A DNA stretch of 64,000 nucleotides, taken from the NCBI GenBank assembly GCA_038049695.1, contig CP142461.1, forward strand, positions 25,737,001 to 25,801,000. The letters are read 5' to 3'. Position 1 is the stretch's first letter, and each line of letters opens with the position of its first letter. Position numbers and translations under genes: made by a program. The notes beneath the pieces are model-generated. The model was not told where the DNA came from. It made no database searches and worked only from the letters and a program-made list of their open reading frames with translations. Origin of the DNA: Cinnamomum chago. Taxonomy: Eukaryota > Streptophyta > Magnoliopsida > Laurales > Lauraceae. Positions 47,774-60,693 of the stretch are shown here, one piece after another.

Positions 47774-50700
47774 TGAAACACATAGTATAGTCAACAATTT
47801 AACATAATTACATTGATTGTGTTTTCGTGCAGAGGTTTCGTACAACTCGCTCGAAGTTCGGGTTTTAGCCTTTTCAGACGTAAAACTTCCTGAAGTGTTT
47901 ACCAAACCCAAGATTCACCCGAAACCCGTTTCAAACCGAAAAGAATATCGAATTAACCAACAATGCGCATCTCAGCCCAGAATCTTTTCAATTGGATTTC
48001 GAGACGTAAGACTAGACTACGACACTTGAAACCCTTTTTTCTTTTAAAACTCGATCCCGGAGTTTTCTAGAAGAGGTATTTGGACCGAGAGTCGCAAGAA
48101 ACACATACTAGAGTTAACAACTTCGTAAAGCTACATTGATTGAGTTTTCCTACAGAAGTTCCGTACGACGCTTCCGAAGTTCGACTTTTTAGCCTTTTCA
48201 GTCCCAAAATTCCCTGAAGTGTTTACCAAACCCAAGATTCACCCGAAAGCATTTTCAAACTGAAAAGAATCTCGAAATAACCTACAAGGCGCAACTCAGC
48301 CCAGAATCATTTCAATTGGATTTCGGGGCGTAAAACTAGAGTACAACACTTGAAACCTTATTTTCTATTAAAGCTCGATCCTAGAGTTCTCTAAAAGGAG
48401 TATTTGCACCGAGGGTCGCATGAAACACATAGTATAGTCAACAATTTCGCATAGATACATTGATTGTGTTTTCGTGCAGAGGTTTCGTACAACGCGCTCG
48501 AAGTTCTAGTTTTAGCCGTTTCAATCGTAAAACTTCCTACAGTATTTCCCAAACCCAAGATTCACCCGAAACCCATTTCAAACCAAAAAGAATCTCGAAA
48601 TAACCTATAATGCGCAACGCAGCCCAGAATCTCTTCAATTGGATTTCGAGGCGTAAGACTAGAGTACGACACTTGAAACCCTTTTTTCTTTTAAAACTCG
48701 ATCGCGGAGTTTTCTAGAAGGAGTATTTGGACTGAGGGTCGCTTGAAACACATAGTAGAGTCAAAAACTTCGTAAAGCTACATTGATTGAGTTTTCATAC
48801 AGAAGTTCTGTACGATGCTTCCGAAGTTCGACTTTTAGCGTTTTCTAGAGGCAGAACTCCCTGAAGTGTTTACCAAACCCAAGATTCACCCGAAACCCGT
48901 TTCAAACCGAAATGAATCTCGAAATAACCTACAATGCGCAACTCAGACCACAATCCTTTCAATAGGATTTCGAGGCGTAAGACTAGAGTACGGCACTTGA
49001 AACTTTATTTTCTATTAAAGCTCGATCCTTGAGTTTTCTAGAAGGAGTATTTGCACCGAGGGTCGTATGAAACATATAGTATAGTGAACAATTTCGCATA
49101 GATACATTGATTGTGTTTTCGTGCAGAGGTTTCGTACAACGCGCCCGAAGTTCGGGTTTTAGCCTTTTCAGACGTAAGACATCCTGAAGTGTTTACCAAA
49201 CCCAAGATTCACATGAAACCCGTTTCAAACCGAAAAGAATCTCGAAATAACCTACAATGCGTATCTCAGCCAGAATCTCTTCAATTGGATTTCGACGCGT
49301 AAGACTAGAGTACGACACTTGAAACCCTATTTCCTATTAAAGCCTGATCCTAGAGTTTTCTAGAAGGAGTATTTCCACCGAGGGTCGCATGAAACACATA
49401 GTAGAGTCAACAGTTTCGCATATATACATTGATTGTGTTTTCGTGCAAAGGTTTCGTACAACGCGCCTGAAGTTCGGGTTTTAGCCTTTTCAGACGTAAA
49501 ACTTCATGAAGTGTTTACCAAACCCAAGATTCACCCGACACCAGTTTCAAACCGAAAAGAATCTCGAAATAACCTACAGTGCGCATCTCAGCCCAGAATC
49601 TCTTCAATTGGATTTCGAGGCGTAAGACTAGAGTACGACACTTGAAACCCTTTTTGCTTTTAAAAATGGATCCCGTAGTTTTCTAGAAGGAGTATTTGGA
49701 CCAAGAGTCGCATGAAACACATTGTAGAGTCAACAACTTCGTAAAGCTACATTCTTTGAGTTTTCATACAAACGTTCCGTATGACGCATCCGAAGTTCGA
49801 CTTTTAGCCTTTTCAGTCACAGAACTCCCTGAAGTGTTTACAAAACCCAAGATTCACCCGAAACCCGTTTTAAAACGAAAAGAATCTCGAAATAACCTAC
49901 AATGCGCAACTCAGCCCCGAATCCTTTCAATTGGATTTCGAGGCGTAAGACTAGAGTACGACACTTGAAACCTTATTTTATATTAAAGCTCAATCCTAGA
50001 GTTTTCTAGAAGGAGTTTTTGCACCGAGGGTTGCGTGAAACACTTATTATAGTCAACAATTTCGCATAGATACATTGATTGTGTTTTCAGGCAAAGGTTT
50101 CGTACAACGCGCCCGAAGTTCGGGTTTAGCCTTTTCAGACGTAAAACTTCCTGAAGTGTTTACCAAACCCAAGATTCACATGTAACCCGTTTCAAACCGA
50201 AAAGAATCTCGAAATAACCTAAAATGCGCAACTCAGTCCAGAATCCTTTCAATTGGATTTCGAGGCGTAAGACTAGAGTACGACACTTGAAATCTTATTT
50301 CCTATTAACGCCCGATCCTAGAGTTTTCTAGAAGGAGTATTTTTACCGAGGGTCGTATGAAACACATAGTATAGTCAACAATTTCGCTTAGATACAATGA
50401 TTGTGTTTTCGTGCAGAGGTTTCGTACAACGCGCCCGAAGTTCGGGTTTTAGCCTTTTTACACGTAAAACTTCCTAAAGCGTTTACCAAACCCAAGATTC
50501 ACCCGAAACCCGTTTCCAACCGAAAAGAATGTCGAAATAACCTACAGTGCGCATCCCAGCCCAGAATCTCTTCAATTGGATTTCAAGGCGTAAGACTAGA
50601 CTACGACACTTAAAACCCTTTTTTCTTTTAAAACTCGATCCCGGAGTTTTCTAGAAGGAGTATTTGGACCGAGAGTCGCTTGAAACACATAGTTGAGTCA

Positions 50701-51003
50701 ACAACTTCGTAAAGCTCCATTGATTGAGTTTTCGTACAGAAGTTCCGTACGACTCTTCCGAAGTTCGACCTTTAGCCTTTTTAGTCGCAGAACTCCCTGA
50801 AGTGTTTACCAAACCCAAGATTCACCCGAAACCCGTTTCAAACCGAAAAGAATGCCGAAATAACCTACAATGCGCAACTCAGCCCAGAATCCTTTCAATT
50901 GGATTTCGAGGCGTAAGACTAGAGAACGACACTTGAATCCTTATTTTCTATCAAAGCTCGATCCTGGAGTTTTCTAGATGGAGTATTTGCACCGAGAGTC
51001 GAA
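47774..51003 (+). repeat. HOR unit 12, 3230 bp
   Basis: Last unit with AAACCAAAAAG in M3. It has several private changes (for example ATGCGTATCTC in M5, CCTAAAATGCG in M8). Confidence 0.93.
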
Positions 51004-54000
51004 TGAAACACATAGTATAGTCAACAATTTAACATAATTACATTGATTGTGTTTTCGTGCAGAGGTTTCGTACAACTCGCTCGAAGTTCGGGTTTTAGCC
51101 TTTTCAGACGTAAAACTTCCTGAAGTGTTTACCAAACCCAAGATTCACCCGAAACCCGTTTCAAACCGAAAAGAATATCGAATTAACCAACAATGCGCAT
51201 CTCAGCCCAGAATCTTTTCAATTGGATTTCGAGACGTAAGACTAGAGTACGACACTTGAAACCCTTTTTTCTTTTAAAACTCGATCCCGGAGTTTTCTAG
51301 AAGAGGTATTTGGACCGAGAGTCGCAAGAAACACATACTAGAGTTAACAACTTCGTAAAGCTACATTGATTGAGTTTTCCTACAGAAGTTCCGTACGACG
51401 CTTCCGAAGTTCGACTTTTTAGCCTTTTCAGTCCCAAAATTCCCTGAAGTGTTTACCAAACCCAAGATTCACCCGAAAGCATTTTCAAACTGAAAAGAAT
51501 CTCGAAATAACCTACAAGGCGCAACTCAGCCCAGAATCATTTCAATTGGATTTCGGGGCGTAAAACTAGAGTACAACACTTGAAACCTTATTTTCTATTA
51601 AAGCTCGATCCTAGAGTTCTCTAAAAGGAGTATTTGCACCGAGGGTCGCATGAAACACATAGTATAGTCAACAATTTCGCATAGATACATTGATTGTGTT
51701 TTCGTGCAGAGGTTTCGTACAACGCGCTCGAAGTTCTAGTTTTAGCCGTTTCAATCGTAAAACTTCCTACAGTATTTCCCAAACCCAAGATTCACCCGAA
51801 ACCCATTTCAAACCGAAAAGAATCTCGAAATAACCTATAATGCGCAACGCAGCCCAGAATCTCTTCAATTGGATTTCGAGGCGTAAGACTAGAGTACGAC
51901 ACTTGAAACCCTTTTTTCTTTTAAAACTCGATCGCGGAGTTTTCTAGAAGGAGTATTTGGACTGAGGGTCGCATGAAACACATAGTAGAGTCAAAAACTT
52001 CGTAAAGCTACATTGATTGAGTTTTCATACAGAAGTTCTGTACGATGCTTCCGAAGTTCGACTTTTAGCGTTTTCTAGAGGCAGAACTCCCTGAAGTGTT
52101 TACCAAACCCAAGATTCACCCGAAACCCGTTTCAAACCGAAATGAATCTCGAAATAACCTACAATGCGCAACTCAGACAACAATCCTTTCAATAGGATTT
52201 CGAGGCGTAAGACTAGAGTACGGCACTTGAAACTTTATTTTCTATTAAAGCTCGATCCTTGAGTTTTCTAGAAGGAGTATTTGCACCGAGGGTCGTATGA
52301 AACATATAGTATAGTGAACAATTTCGCATAGATACATTGATTGTGTTTTCGTGCAGAGGTTTCGTACAACGCGCCCGAAGTTCGGGTTTTAGCCTTTTCA
52401 GACGTAAGACATCCTGAAGTGTTTACCAAACCCAAGATTCACATGAAACCCGTTTCAAACCGAAAAGAATCTCGAAATAACCTACAATGCGCATCTCAGC
52501 CAGAATCTCTTCAATTGGATTTCGACGCGTAAGACTAGAGTACGACACTTGAAACCCTATTTCCTATTAAAGCCTGATCCTAGAGTTTTCTAGAAGGAGT
52601 ATTTCCACCGAGGGTCGCATGAAACACATAGTAGAGTCAACAGTTTCGCATATATACATTGATTGTGTTTTCGTGCAAAGGTTTCGTACAACGCGCCTGA
52701 AGTTCGGGTTTTAGCGTTTTCAGACGTAAAACTTCATGAAGTGTTTACCAAACCCAAGATTCACCCGACACCAGTTTCAAACCGAAAAGAATCTCGAAAT
52801 AACCTACAGTGCGCATCTCAGCCCAGAATCTCTTCAATTGGATTTCGAGGCGTAAGACTAGAGTACGACACTTGAATCCCTTTTTGCTTTTAAAAATGGA
52901 TCCCGTAGTTTTCTAGAAGGAGTATTTGGACCAAGAGTCGCATGAAACACATTGTAGAGTCAACAACTTCGTAAAGCTACATTCTTTGAGTTTTCATACA
53001 AACGTTCCGTATGACGCATCCGAAGTTCGACTTTTAGCCTTTTCAGTCACAGAACTCCCTGAAGTGTTTACAAAACCCAAGATTCACCCGAAACCCGTTT
53101 TAAAACGAAAAGAATCTCGAAATAACCTACAATGCGCAACTCAGCCCCGAATCCTTTCAATTGGATTTCGAGGCGTAAGACTAGAGTACGACACTTGAAA
53201 CCTTATTTTATATTAAAGCTCAATCCTAGAGTTTTCTAGAAGGAGTTTTTGCACCGAGGGTTGCGTGAAACACTTATTATAGTCAACAATTTCGCATAGA
53301 TACATTGATTGTGTTTTCAGGCAAAGGTTTCGTACAACGCGCCCGAAGTTCGGGTTTAGCCTTTTCAGACGTAAAACTTCCTGAAGTGTTTACCAAACCC
53401 AAGATTCACATGTAACCCGTTTCAAACCGAAAAGAATCTCGAAATAACCTACAATGCGCAACTCAGTCCAGAATCCTTTCAATTGGATTTCGAGGCGTAA
53501 GACTAGAGTACGACACTTGAAATCTTATTTCCTATTAACGCCCGATCCTAGAGTTTTCTAGAAGGAGTATTTTTACCGAGGGTCGTATGAAACACATAGT
53601 ATAGTCAACAATTTCGCTTAGATACAATGATTGTGTTTTCGTGCAGAGGTTTCGTACAACGCGCCCGAAGTTCGGGTTTTAGCCTTTTTACACGTAAAAC
53701 TTCCTAAAGCGTTTACCAAACCCAAGATTCACCCGAAACCCGTTTCCAACCGAAAAGAATGTCGAAATAACCTACAGTGCGCATCCCAGCCCAGAATCTC
53801 TTCAATTGGATTTCAAGGCGTAAGACTAGACTACGACACTTAAAACCCTTTTTTCTTTTAAAACTCGATCCCGGAGTTTTCTAGAAGGAGTATTTGGACC
53901 GAGAGTCGCTTGAAACACATAGTTGAGTCAACAACTTCGTAAAGCTCCATTGATTGAGTTTTCGTACAGAAGTTCCGTACGACTCTTCCGAAGTTCGACC

Positions 54001-54233
54001 TTTAGCCTTTTTAGTCGCAGAACTCCCTGAAGTGTTTACCAAACCCAAGATTCACCCGAAACCCGTTTCAAACCGAAAAGAATGCCGAAATAACCTACAA
54101 TGCGCAACTCAGCCCAGAATCCTTTCAATTGGATTTCGAGGCGTAAGACTAGAGAACGACACTTGAATCCTTATTTTCTATTAAAGCTCGATCCTGGAGT
54201 TTTCTAGATGGAGTATTTGCACCGAGAGTCGAA
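51004..54233 (+). repeat. HOR unit 13, 3230 bp
   Basis: M1 reads ACTAGAGTAC, as do units 14 to 16. Private variants are CAGACAACAATCC in M4 and CTTGAATCCC in M6. Confidence 0.93.
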
Positions 54234-57200
54234 TGAAACACATAGTATAGTCAACAATTTAACATAATTACATTGATTGTGTTTTCGTGCAGAGGTTTCG
54301 TACAACTCGCTCGAAGTTCGGGTTTTAGCCTTTTCAGACGTAAAACTTCCTGAAGTGTTTACCAAACCCAAGATTCACCCGAAACCCGTTTCAAATCGAA
54401 AAGAATATCGAATTAACCAACAATGCGCATCTCAGCCCAGAATCTTTTCAATTGGATTTCGAGACGTAAGACTAGAGTACGACACTTGAAACCCTTTTTT
54501 CTTTTAAAACTCGATCCCGGAGTTTTCTAGAAGAGGTATTTGGACCGAGAGTCGCAAGAAACACATACTAGAGTTAACAACTTCGTAAAGCTACATTGAT
54601 TGAGTTTTCCTACAGAAGTTCCGTACGACGCTTCCGAAGTTCGACTTTTTAGCCTTTTCAGTCCCAAAATTCCCTGAAGTGTTTACCAAACCCAAGATTC
54701 ACCCGAAAGCATTTTCAAACTGAAAAGAATCTCGAAATAACCTACAAGGCGCAACTCAGCCCAGAATCATTTCAATTGGATTTCGGGGCGTAAAACTAGA
54801 GTACAACACTTGAAACCTTATTTTCTATTAAAGCTCGATCCTAGAGTTCTCTAAAAGGAGTATTTGCACCGAGGGTCGCATGAAACACATAGTATAGTCA
54901 ACAATTTCGCATAGATACATTGATTGTGTTTTCGTGCAGAGGTTTCGTTCAACGCGCTCGAAGTTCTAGTTTTAGCCGTTTCAATCGTAAAACTTCCTAC
55001 AGTATTTCCCAAACCCAAGATTCACCCGAAACCCATTTCAAACCGAAAAGAATCTCGAAATAACCTATAATGCGCAACGCAGCCCAGAATCTCTTCAATT
55101 GGATTTCGAGGCGTAAGACTAGAGTACGACACTTGAAACCCTTTTTTCTTTTAAAACTCGATCGCGGAGTTTTCTAGAAGGAGTATTTGGACTGAGGGTC
55201 GCATGAAACACATAGTAGAGTCAAAAACTTCGTAAAGCTACATTGATTGAGTTTTCATACAGAAGTTCTGTACGATGCTTCCGAAGTTCGACTTTTAGCG
55301 TTTTCTAGAGGCAGAACTCCCTGAAGTGTTTACCAAACCCAAGATTCACCCGAAACCCGTTTCAAACCGAAATGAATCTCGAAATAACCTACAATGCGCA
55401 ACTCAGACCACAATCCTTTCAATAGGATTTCGAGGCGTAAGACTAGAGTACGGCACTTGAAACTTTATTTTCTATTAAAGCTCGATCCTTGAGTTTTCTA
55501 GAAGGAGTATTTGCACCGAGGGTCGTATGAAACATATAGTATAGTGAACAATTTCGCATAGATACATTGATTGTGTTTTCGTGCAGAGGTTTCGTACAAC
55601 GCGCCCGAAGTTCGGGTTTTAGCCTTTTCAGACGTAAGACATCCTGAAGTGTTTACCAAACCCAAGATTCACATGAAACCCGTTTCAAACCGAAAAGAAT
55701 CTCGAAATAACCTACAATGCGCATCTCAGCCAGAATCTCTTCAATTGGATTTCGACGCGTAAGACTAGAGTACGACACTTGAAACCCTATTTCCTATTAA
55801 AGCCTGATCCTAGAGTTTTCTAGAAGGAGTATTTCCACCGAGGGTCGCATGAAACACATAGTAGAGTCAACAGTTTCGCATATATACATTGATTGTGTTT
55901 TCGTGCAAAGGTTTCGTACAACGCGCCTGAAGTTCGGGTTTTAGCGTTTTCAGACGTAAAACTTCATGAAGTGTTTACCAAACCCAAGATTCACCCGACA
56001 CCAGTTTCAAACCGAAAAGAATCTCGAAATAACCTACAGTGCGCATCTCAGCCCAGAATCTCTTCAATTGGATTTCGAGGCGTAAGACTAGAGTACGACA
56101 CTTGAAACCCTTTTTGCTTTTAAAAATGGATCCCGTAGTTTTCTAGAAGGAGTATTTGGACCAAGAGTCGCATGAAACACATTGTAGAGTCAACAACTTC
56201 GTAAAGCTACATTCTTTGAGTTTTCATACAAACGTTCCGTATGACGCATCCGAAGTTCGACTTTTAGCCTTTTCAGTCACAGAACTCCCTGAAGTGTTTA
56301 CAAAACCCAAGATTCACCGGAAACCCGTTTTAAAACGAAAAGAATCTCGAAATAACCTACAATGCGCAACTCAGCCCCGAATCCTTTCAATTGGATTTCG
56401 AGGCGTAAGACTAGAGTACGACACTTGAAACCTTATTTTATATTAAAGCTCAATCCTAGAGTTTTCTAGAAGGAGTTTTTGCACCGAGGGTTGGGTGAAA
56501 CACTTATTATAGTCAACAATTTCGCATAGATACATTGATTGTGTTTTCAGGCAAAGGTTTCGTACAACGCGCCCGAAGTTCGGGTTTAGCCTTTTCAGAC
56601 GTAAAACTTCCTGAAGTGTTTACCAAACCCAAGATTCACATGTAACCCGTTTCAAACCGAAAAGAATCTCGAAATAACCTACAATGCGCAACTCAGTCCA
56701 GAATCCTTTCAATTGGATTTCGAGGCGTAAGACTAGAGTACGACACTTGAAATCTTATTTCCTATTAACGCCCGATCCTAGAGTTTTCTAGAAGGAGTAT
56801 TTTTACCGAGGGTCGTATGAAACACATAGTATAGTCAACAATTTCGCTTAGATACAATGATTGTGTTTTCGTGCAGAGGTTTCGTACAACGCGCCCGAAG
56901 TTCGGGTTTTAGCCTTTTTACACGTAAAACTTCCTAAAGCGTTTACCAAACCCAAGATTCACCCGAAACCCGTTTCCAACCGAAAAGAATGTCGAAATAA
57001 CCTACAGTGCGCATCCCAGCCCAGAATCTCTTCAATTGGATTTCAAGGCGTAAGACTAGACTACGACACTTAAAACCCTTTTTTCTTTTAAAACTCGATC
57101 CCGGAGTTTTCTAGAAGGAGTATTTGGACCGAGAGTCGCTTGAAACACATAGTTGAGTCAACAACTTCGTAAAGCTCCATTGATTGAGTTTTCGTACAGA

Positions 57201-57463
57201 AGTTCCGTACGACTCTTCCGAAGTTCGACCTTTAGCCTTTTTAGTCGCAGAACTCCCTGAAGTGTTTACCAAACCCAAGATTCACCCGAAACCCGTTTCA
57301 AACCGAAAAGAATGCCGAAATAACCTACAATGCGCAACTCAGCCCAGAATCCTTTCAATTGGATTTCGAGGCGTAAGACTAGAGAACGACACTTGAATCC
57401 TTATTTTCTATTAAAGCTCGATCCTGGAGTTTTCTAGATGGAGTATTTGCACCGAGAGTCGAA
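54234..57463 (+). repeat. HOR unit 14, 3230 bp
   Basis: M1 has TTTCAAATCG and M3 has TTTCGTTCAACG, both shared only with unit 16. M7 has TTCACCGG and M8 has GGTTGGGTG, shared with units 15 and 16. Confidence 0.93.
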
Positions 57464-60400
57464 TGAAACACATAGTATAGTCAACAATTTAACATAATTA
57501 CATTGATTGTGTTTTCGTGCAGAGGTTTCGTACAACTCGCTCGAAGTTCGGGTTTTAGCCTTTTCAGACGTAAAACTTCCTGAAGTGTTTACCAAACCCA
57601 AGATTCACCCGAAACCCGTTTCAAACCGAAAAGAATATCGAATTAACCAACGATGCGCATCTCATCCCAGAATCTTTTCAATTGGATTTCGAGACGTAAG
57701 ACTAGAGTACGACACTTGAAACCCTTTTTTCTTTTAAAACTCGATCCCGGAGTTTTCTAGAAGAGGTATTTGGACCGAGAGTCGCAAGAAACACATACTA
57801 GAGTTAACAACTTCGTAAAGCTACATTGATTGAGTTTTCCTACAGAAGTTCCGTACGACGCTTCCGAAGTTCGACTTTTTAGCCTTTTCAGTCCCAAAAT
57901 TCCCTGAAGTGTTTACCAAACCCAAGATTCACCCGAAAGCATTTTCAAACTGAAAAGAATCTCGAAATAACCTACAAGGCGCAACTCAGCCCAGAATCAT
58001 TTCAATTGGATTTCGGGGCGTAAAACTAGAGTACAACACTTGAAACCTTATTTTCTATTAAAGCTCGATCCTAGAGTTCTCTAAAAGGAGTATTTGCACC
58101 GAGGGTCGCATGAAACACATAGTATAGTCAACAATTTCGCATAGATACATTGATTGTGTTTTCGTGCAGAGGTTTCGTACAACGCGCTCGAAGTTCTAGT
58201 TTTAGCCGTTTCAATCGTAAAACTTCCTACAGTATTTCCCAAACCCAAGATTCACCCGAAACCCATTTCAAACCGAAAAGAATCTCGAAATAACCTATAA
58301 TGCGCAACGCAGCCCAGAATCTCTTCAATTGGATTTCGAGGCGTAAGACTAGAGTACGACACTTGAAACCCTTTTTTCTTTTAAAACTCGATCGCGGAGT
58401 TTTCTAGAAGGAGTATTTGGACTGAGGGTCGCATGAAACACATAGTAGAGTCAAAAACTTCGTAAAGCTACATTGATTGAGTTTTCATACAGAAGTTCTG
58501 TACGATGCTTCCGAAGTTCGACTTTTAGCGTTTTCTAGAGGCAGAACTCCCTGAAGTGTTTACCAAACCCAAGATTCACCCGAAACCCGTTTCAAACCGA
58601 AATGAATCTCGAAATAACCTACAATGCGCAACTCAGACCACAATCCTTTCAATAGGATTTCGAGGCGTAAGACTAGAGTACGGCACTTGAAACTTTATTT
58701 TCTATTAAAGCTCGATCCTTGAGTTTTCTAGAAGGAGTATTTGCACCGAGGGTCGTATGAAACATATAGTATAGTGAAGAATTTCGCATAGATACATTGA
58801 TTGTGTTTTCGTGCAGAGGTTTCGTACAACGCGCCCGAAGTTCGGGTTTTAGCCTTTTCAGACGTAAGACATCCTGAAGTGTTTACCAAACCCAAGATTC
58901 ACATGAAACCCGTTTCAAACCGAAAAGAATCTCGAAATAACCTACAATGCGCATCTCAGCCAGAATCTCTTCAATTGGATTTCGACGCGTAAGACTAGAG
59001 TACGACACTTGAAACCCTATTTCCTATTAAAGCCTGATCCTAGAGTTTTCTAGAAGGAGTATTTCCACCGAGGGTCGCATGAAACACATAGTAGAGTCAA
59101 CAGTTTCGCATATATACATTGATTGTGTTTTCGTGCAAAGGTTTCGTACAACGCGCCTGAAGTTCGGGTTTTAGCGTTTTCAGACGTAAAACTTCATGAA
59201 GTGTTTACCAAACCCAAGATTCACCCGACACCAGTTTCAAACCGAAAAGAATCTCGAAATAACCTACAGTGCGCATCTCAGCCCAGAATCTCTTCAATTG
59301 GATTTCGAGGCGTAAGACTAGAGTACGACACTTGAAACCCTTTTTGCTTTTAAAAATGGATCCCGTAGTTTTCTAGAAGGAGTATTTGGACCAAGAGTCG
59401 CATGAAACACATTGTAGAGTCAACAACTTCGTAAAGCTACATTCTTTGAGTTTTCATACAAACGTTCCGTATGACGCATCCGAAGTTCGACTTTTAGCCT
59501 TTTCAGTCACAGAACTCCCTGAAGTGTTTACAAAACCCAAGATTCACCGGAAACCCGTTTTAAAACGAAAAGAATCTCGAAATAACCTACAATGCGCAAC
59601 TCAGCCCCGAATCCTTTCAATTGGATTTCGAGGCGTAAGACTAGAGTACGACACTTGAAACCTTATTTTATATTAAAGCTCAATCCTAGAGTTTTCTAGA
59701 AGGAGTTTTTGCACCGAGGGTTGGGTGAAACACTTATTATAGTCAACAATTTCGCATAGATACATTGATTGTGTTTTCAGGCAAAGGTTTCGTACAACGC
59801 GCCCGAAGTTCGGGTTTAGCCTTTTCAGACGTAAAACTTCCTGAAGTGTTTACCAAACCCAAGATTCACATGTAACCCGTTTCAAACCGAAAAGAATCTC
59901 GAAATAACCTACAATGCGCAACTCAGTCCAGAATCCTTTCAATTGGATTTCGAGGCGTAAGACTAGAGTACGACACTTGAAATCTTATTTCCTATTAACG
60001 CCCGATCCTAGAGTTTTCTAGAAGGAGTATTTTTACCGAGGGTCGTATGAAACACATAGTATAGTCAACAATTTCGCTTAGATACAATGATTGTGTTTTC
60101 GTGCAGAGGTTTCGTACAACGCGCCCGAAGTTCGGGTTTTAGCCTTTTTACACGTAAAACTTCCTAAAGCGTTTACCAAACCCAAGATTCACCCGAAACC
60201 CGTTTCCAACCGAAAAGAATGTCGAAATAACCTACAGTGCGCATCCCAGCCCAGAATCTCTTCAATTGGATTTCAAGGCGTAAGACTAGACTACGACACT
60301 TAAAACCCTTTTTTCTTTTAAAACTCGATCCCGGAGTTTTCTAGAAGGAGTATCTGGACCGAGAGTCGCTTGAAACACATAGTTGAGTCAACAACTTCGT

Positions 60401-60693
60401 AAAGCTCCATTGATTGAGTTTTCGTACAGAAGTTCCGTACGACTCTTCCGAAGTTCGACCTTTAGCCTTTTTAGTCGCAGAACTCCCTGAAGTGTTTACC
60501 AAACCCAAGATTCACCCGAAACCCGTTTCAAACCGAAAAGAATGCCGAAATAACCTACAATGCGCAACTCAGCCCAGAATCCTTTCAATTGGATTTCGAG
60601 GCGTAAGACTAGAGAACGACACTTGAATCCTTATTTTCTATTAAAGCTCGATCCTGGAGTTTTCTAGATGGAGTATTTGCACCGAGAGTCGAA
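57464..60693 (+). repeat. HOR unit 15, 3230 bp
   Basis: M5 has AGTGAAGAATT and the M9 tail has GTATCTGG, both shared only with unit 16. Private CAACGATGCG and CTCATCCCAG in M1. Confidence 0.93.
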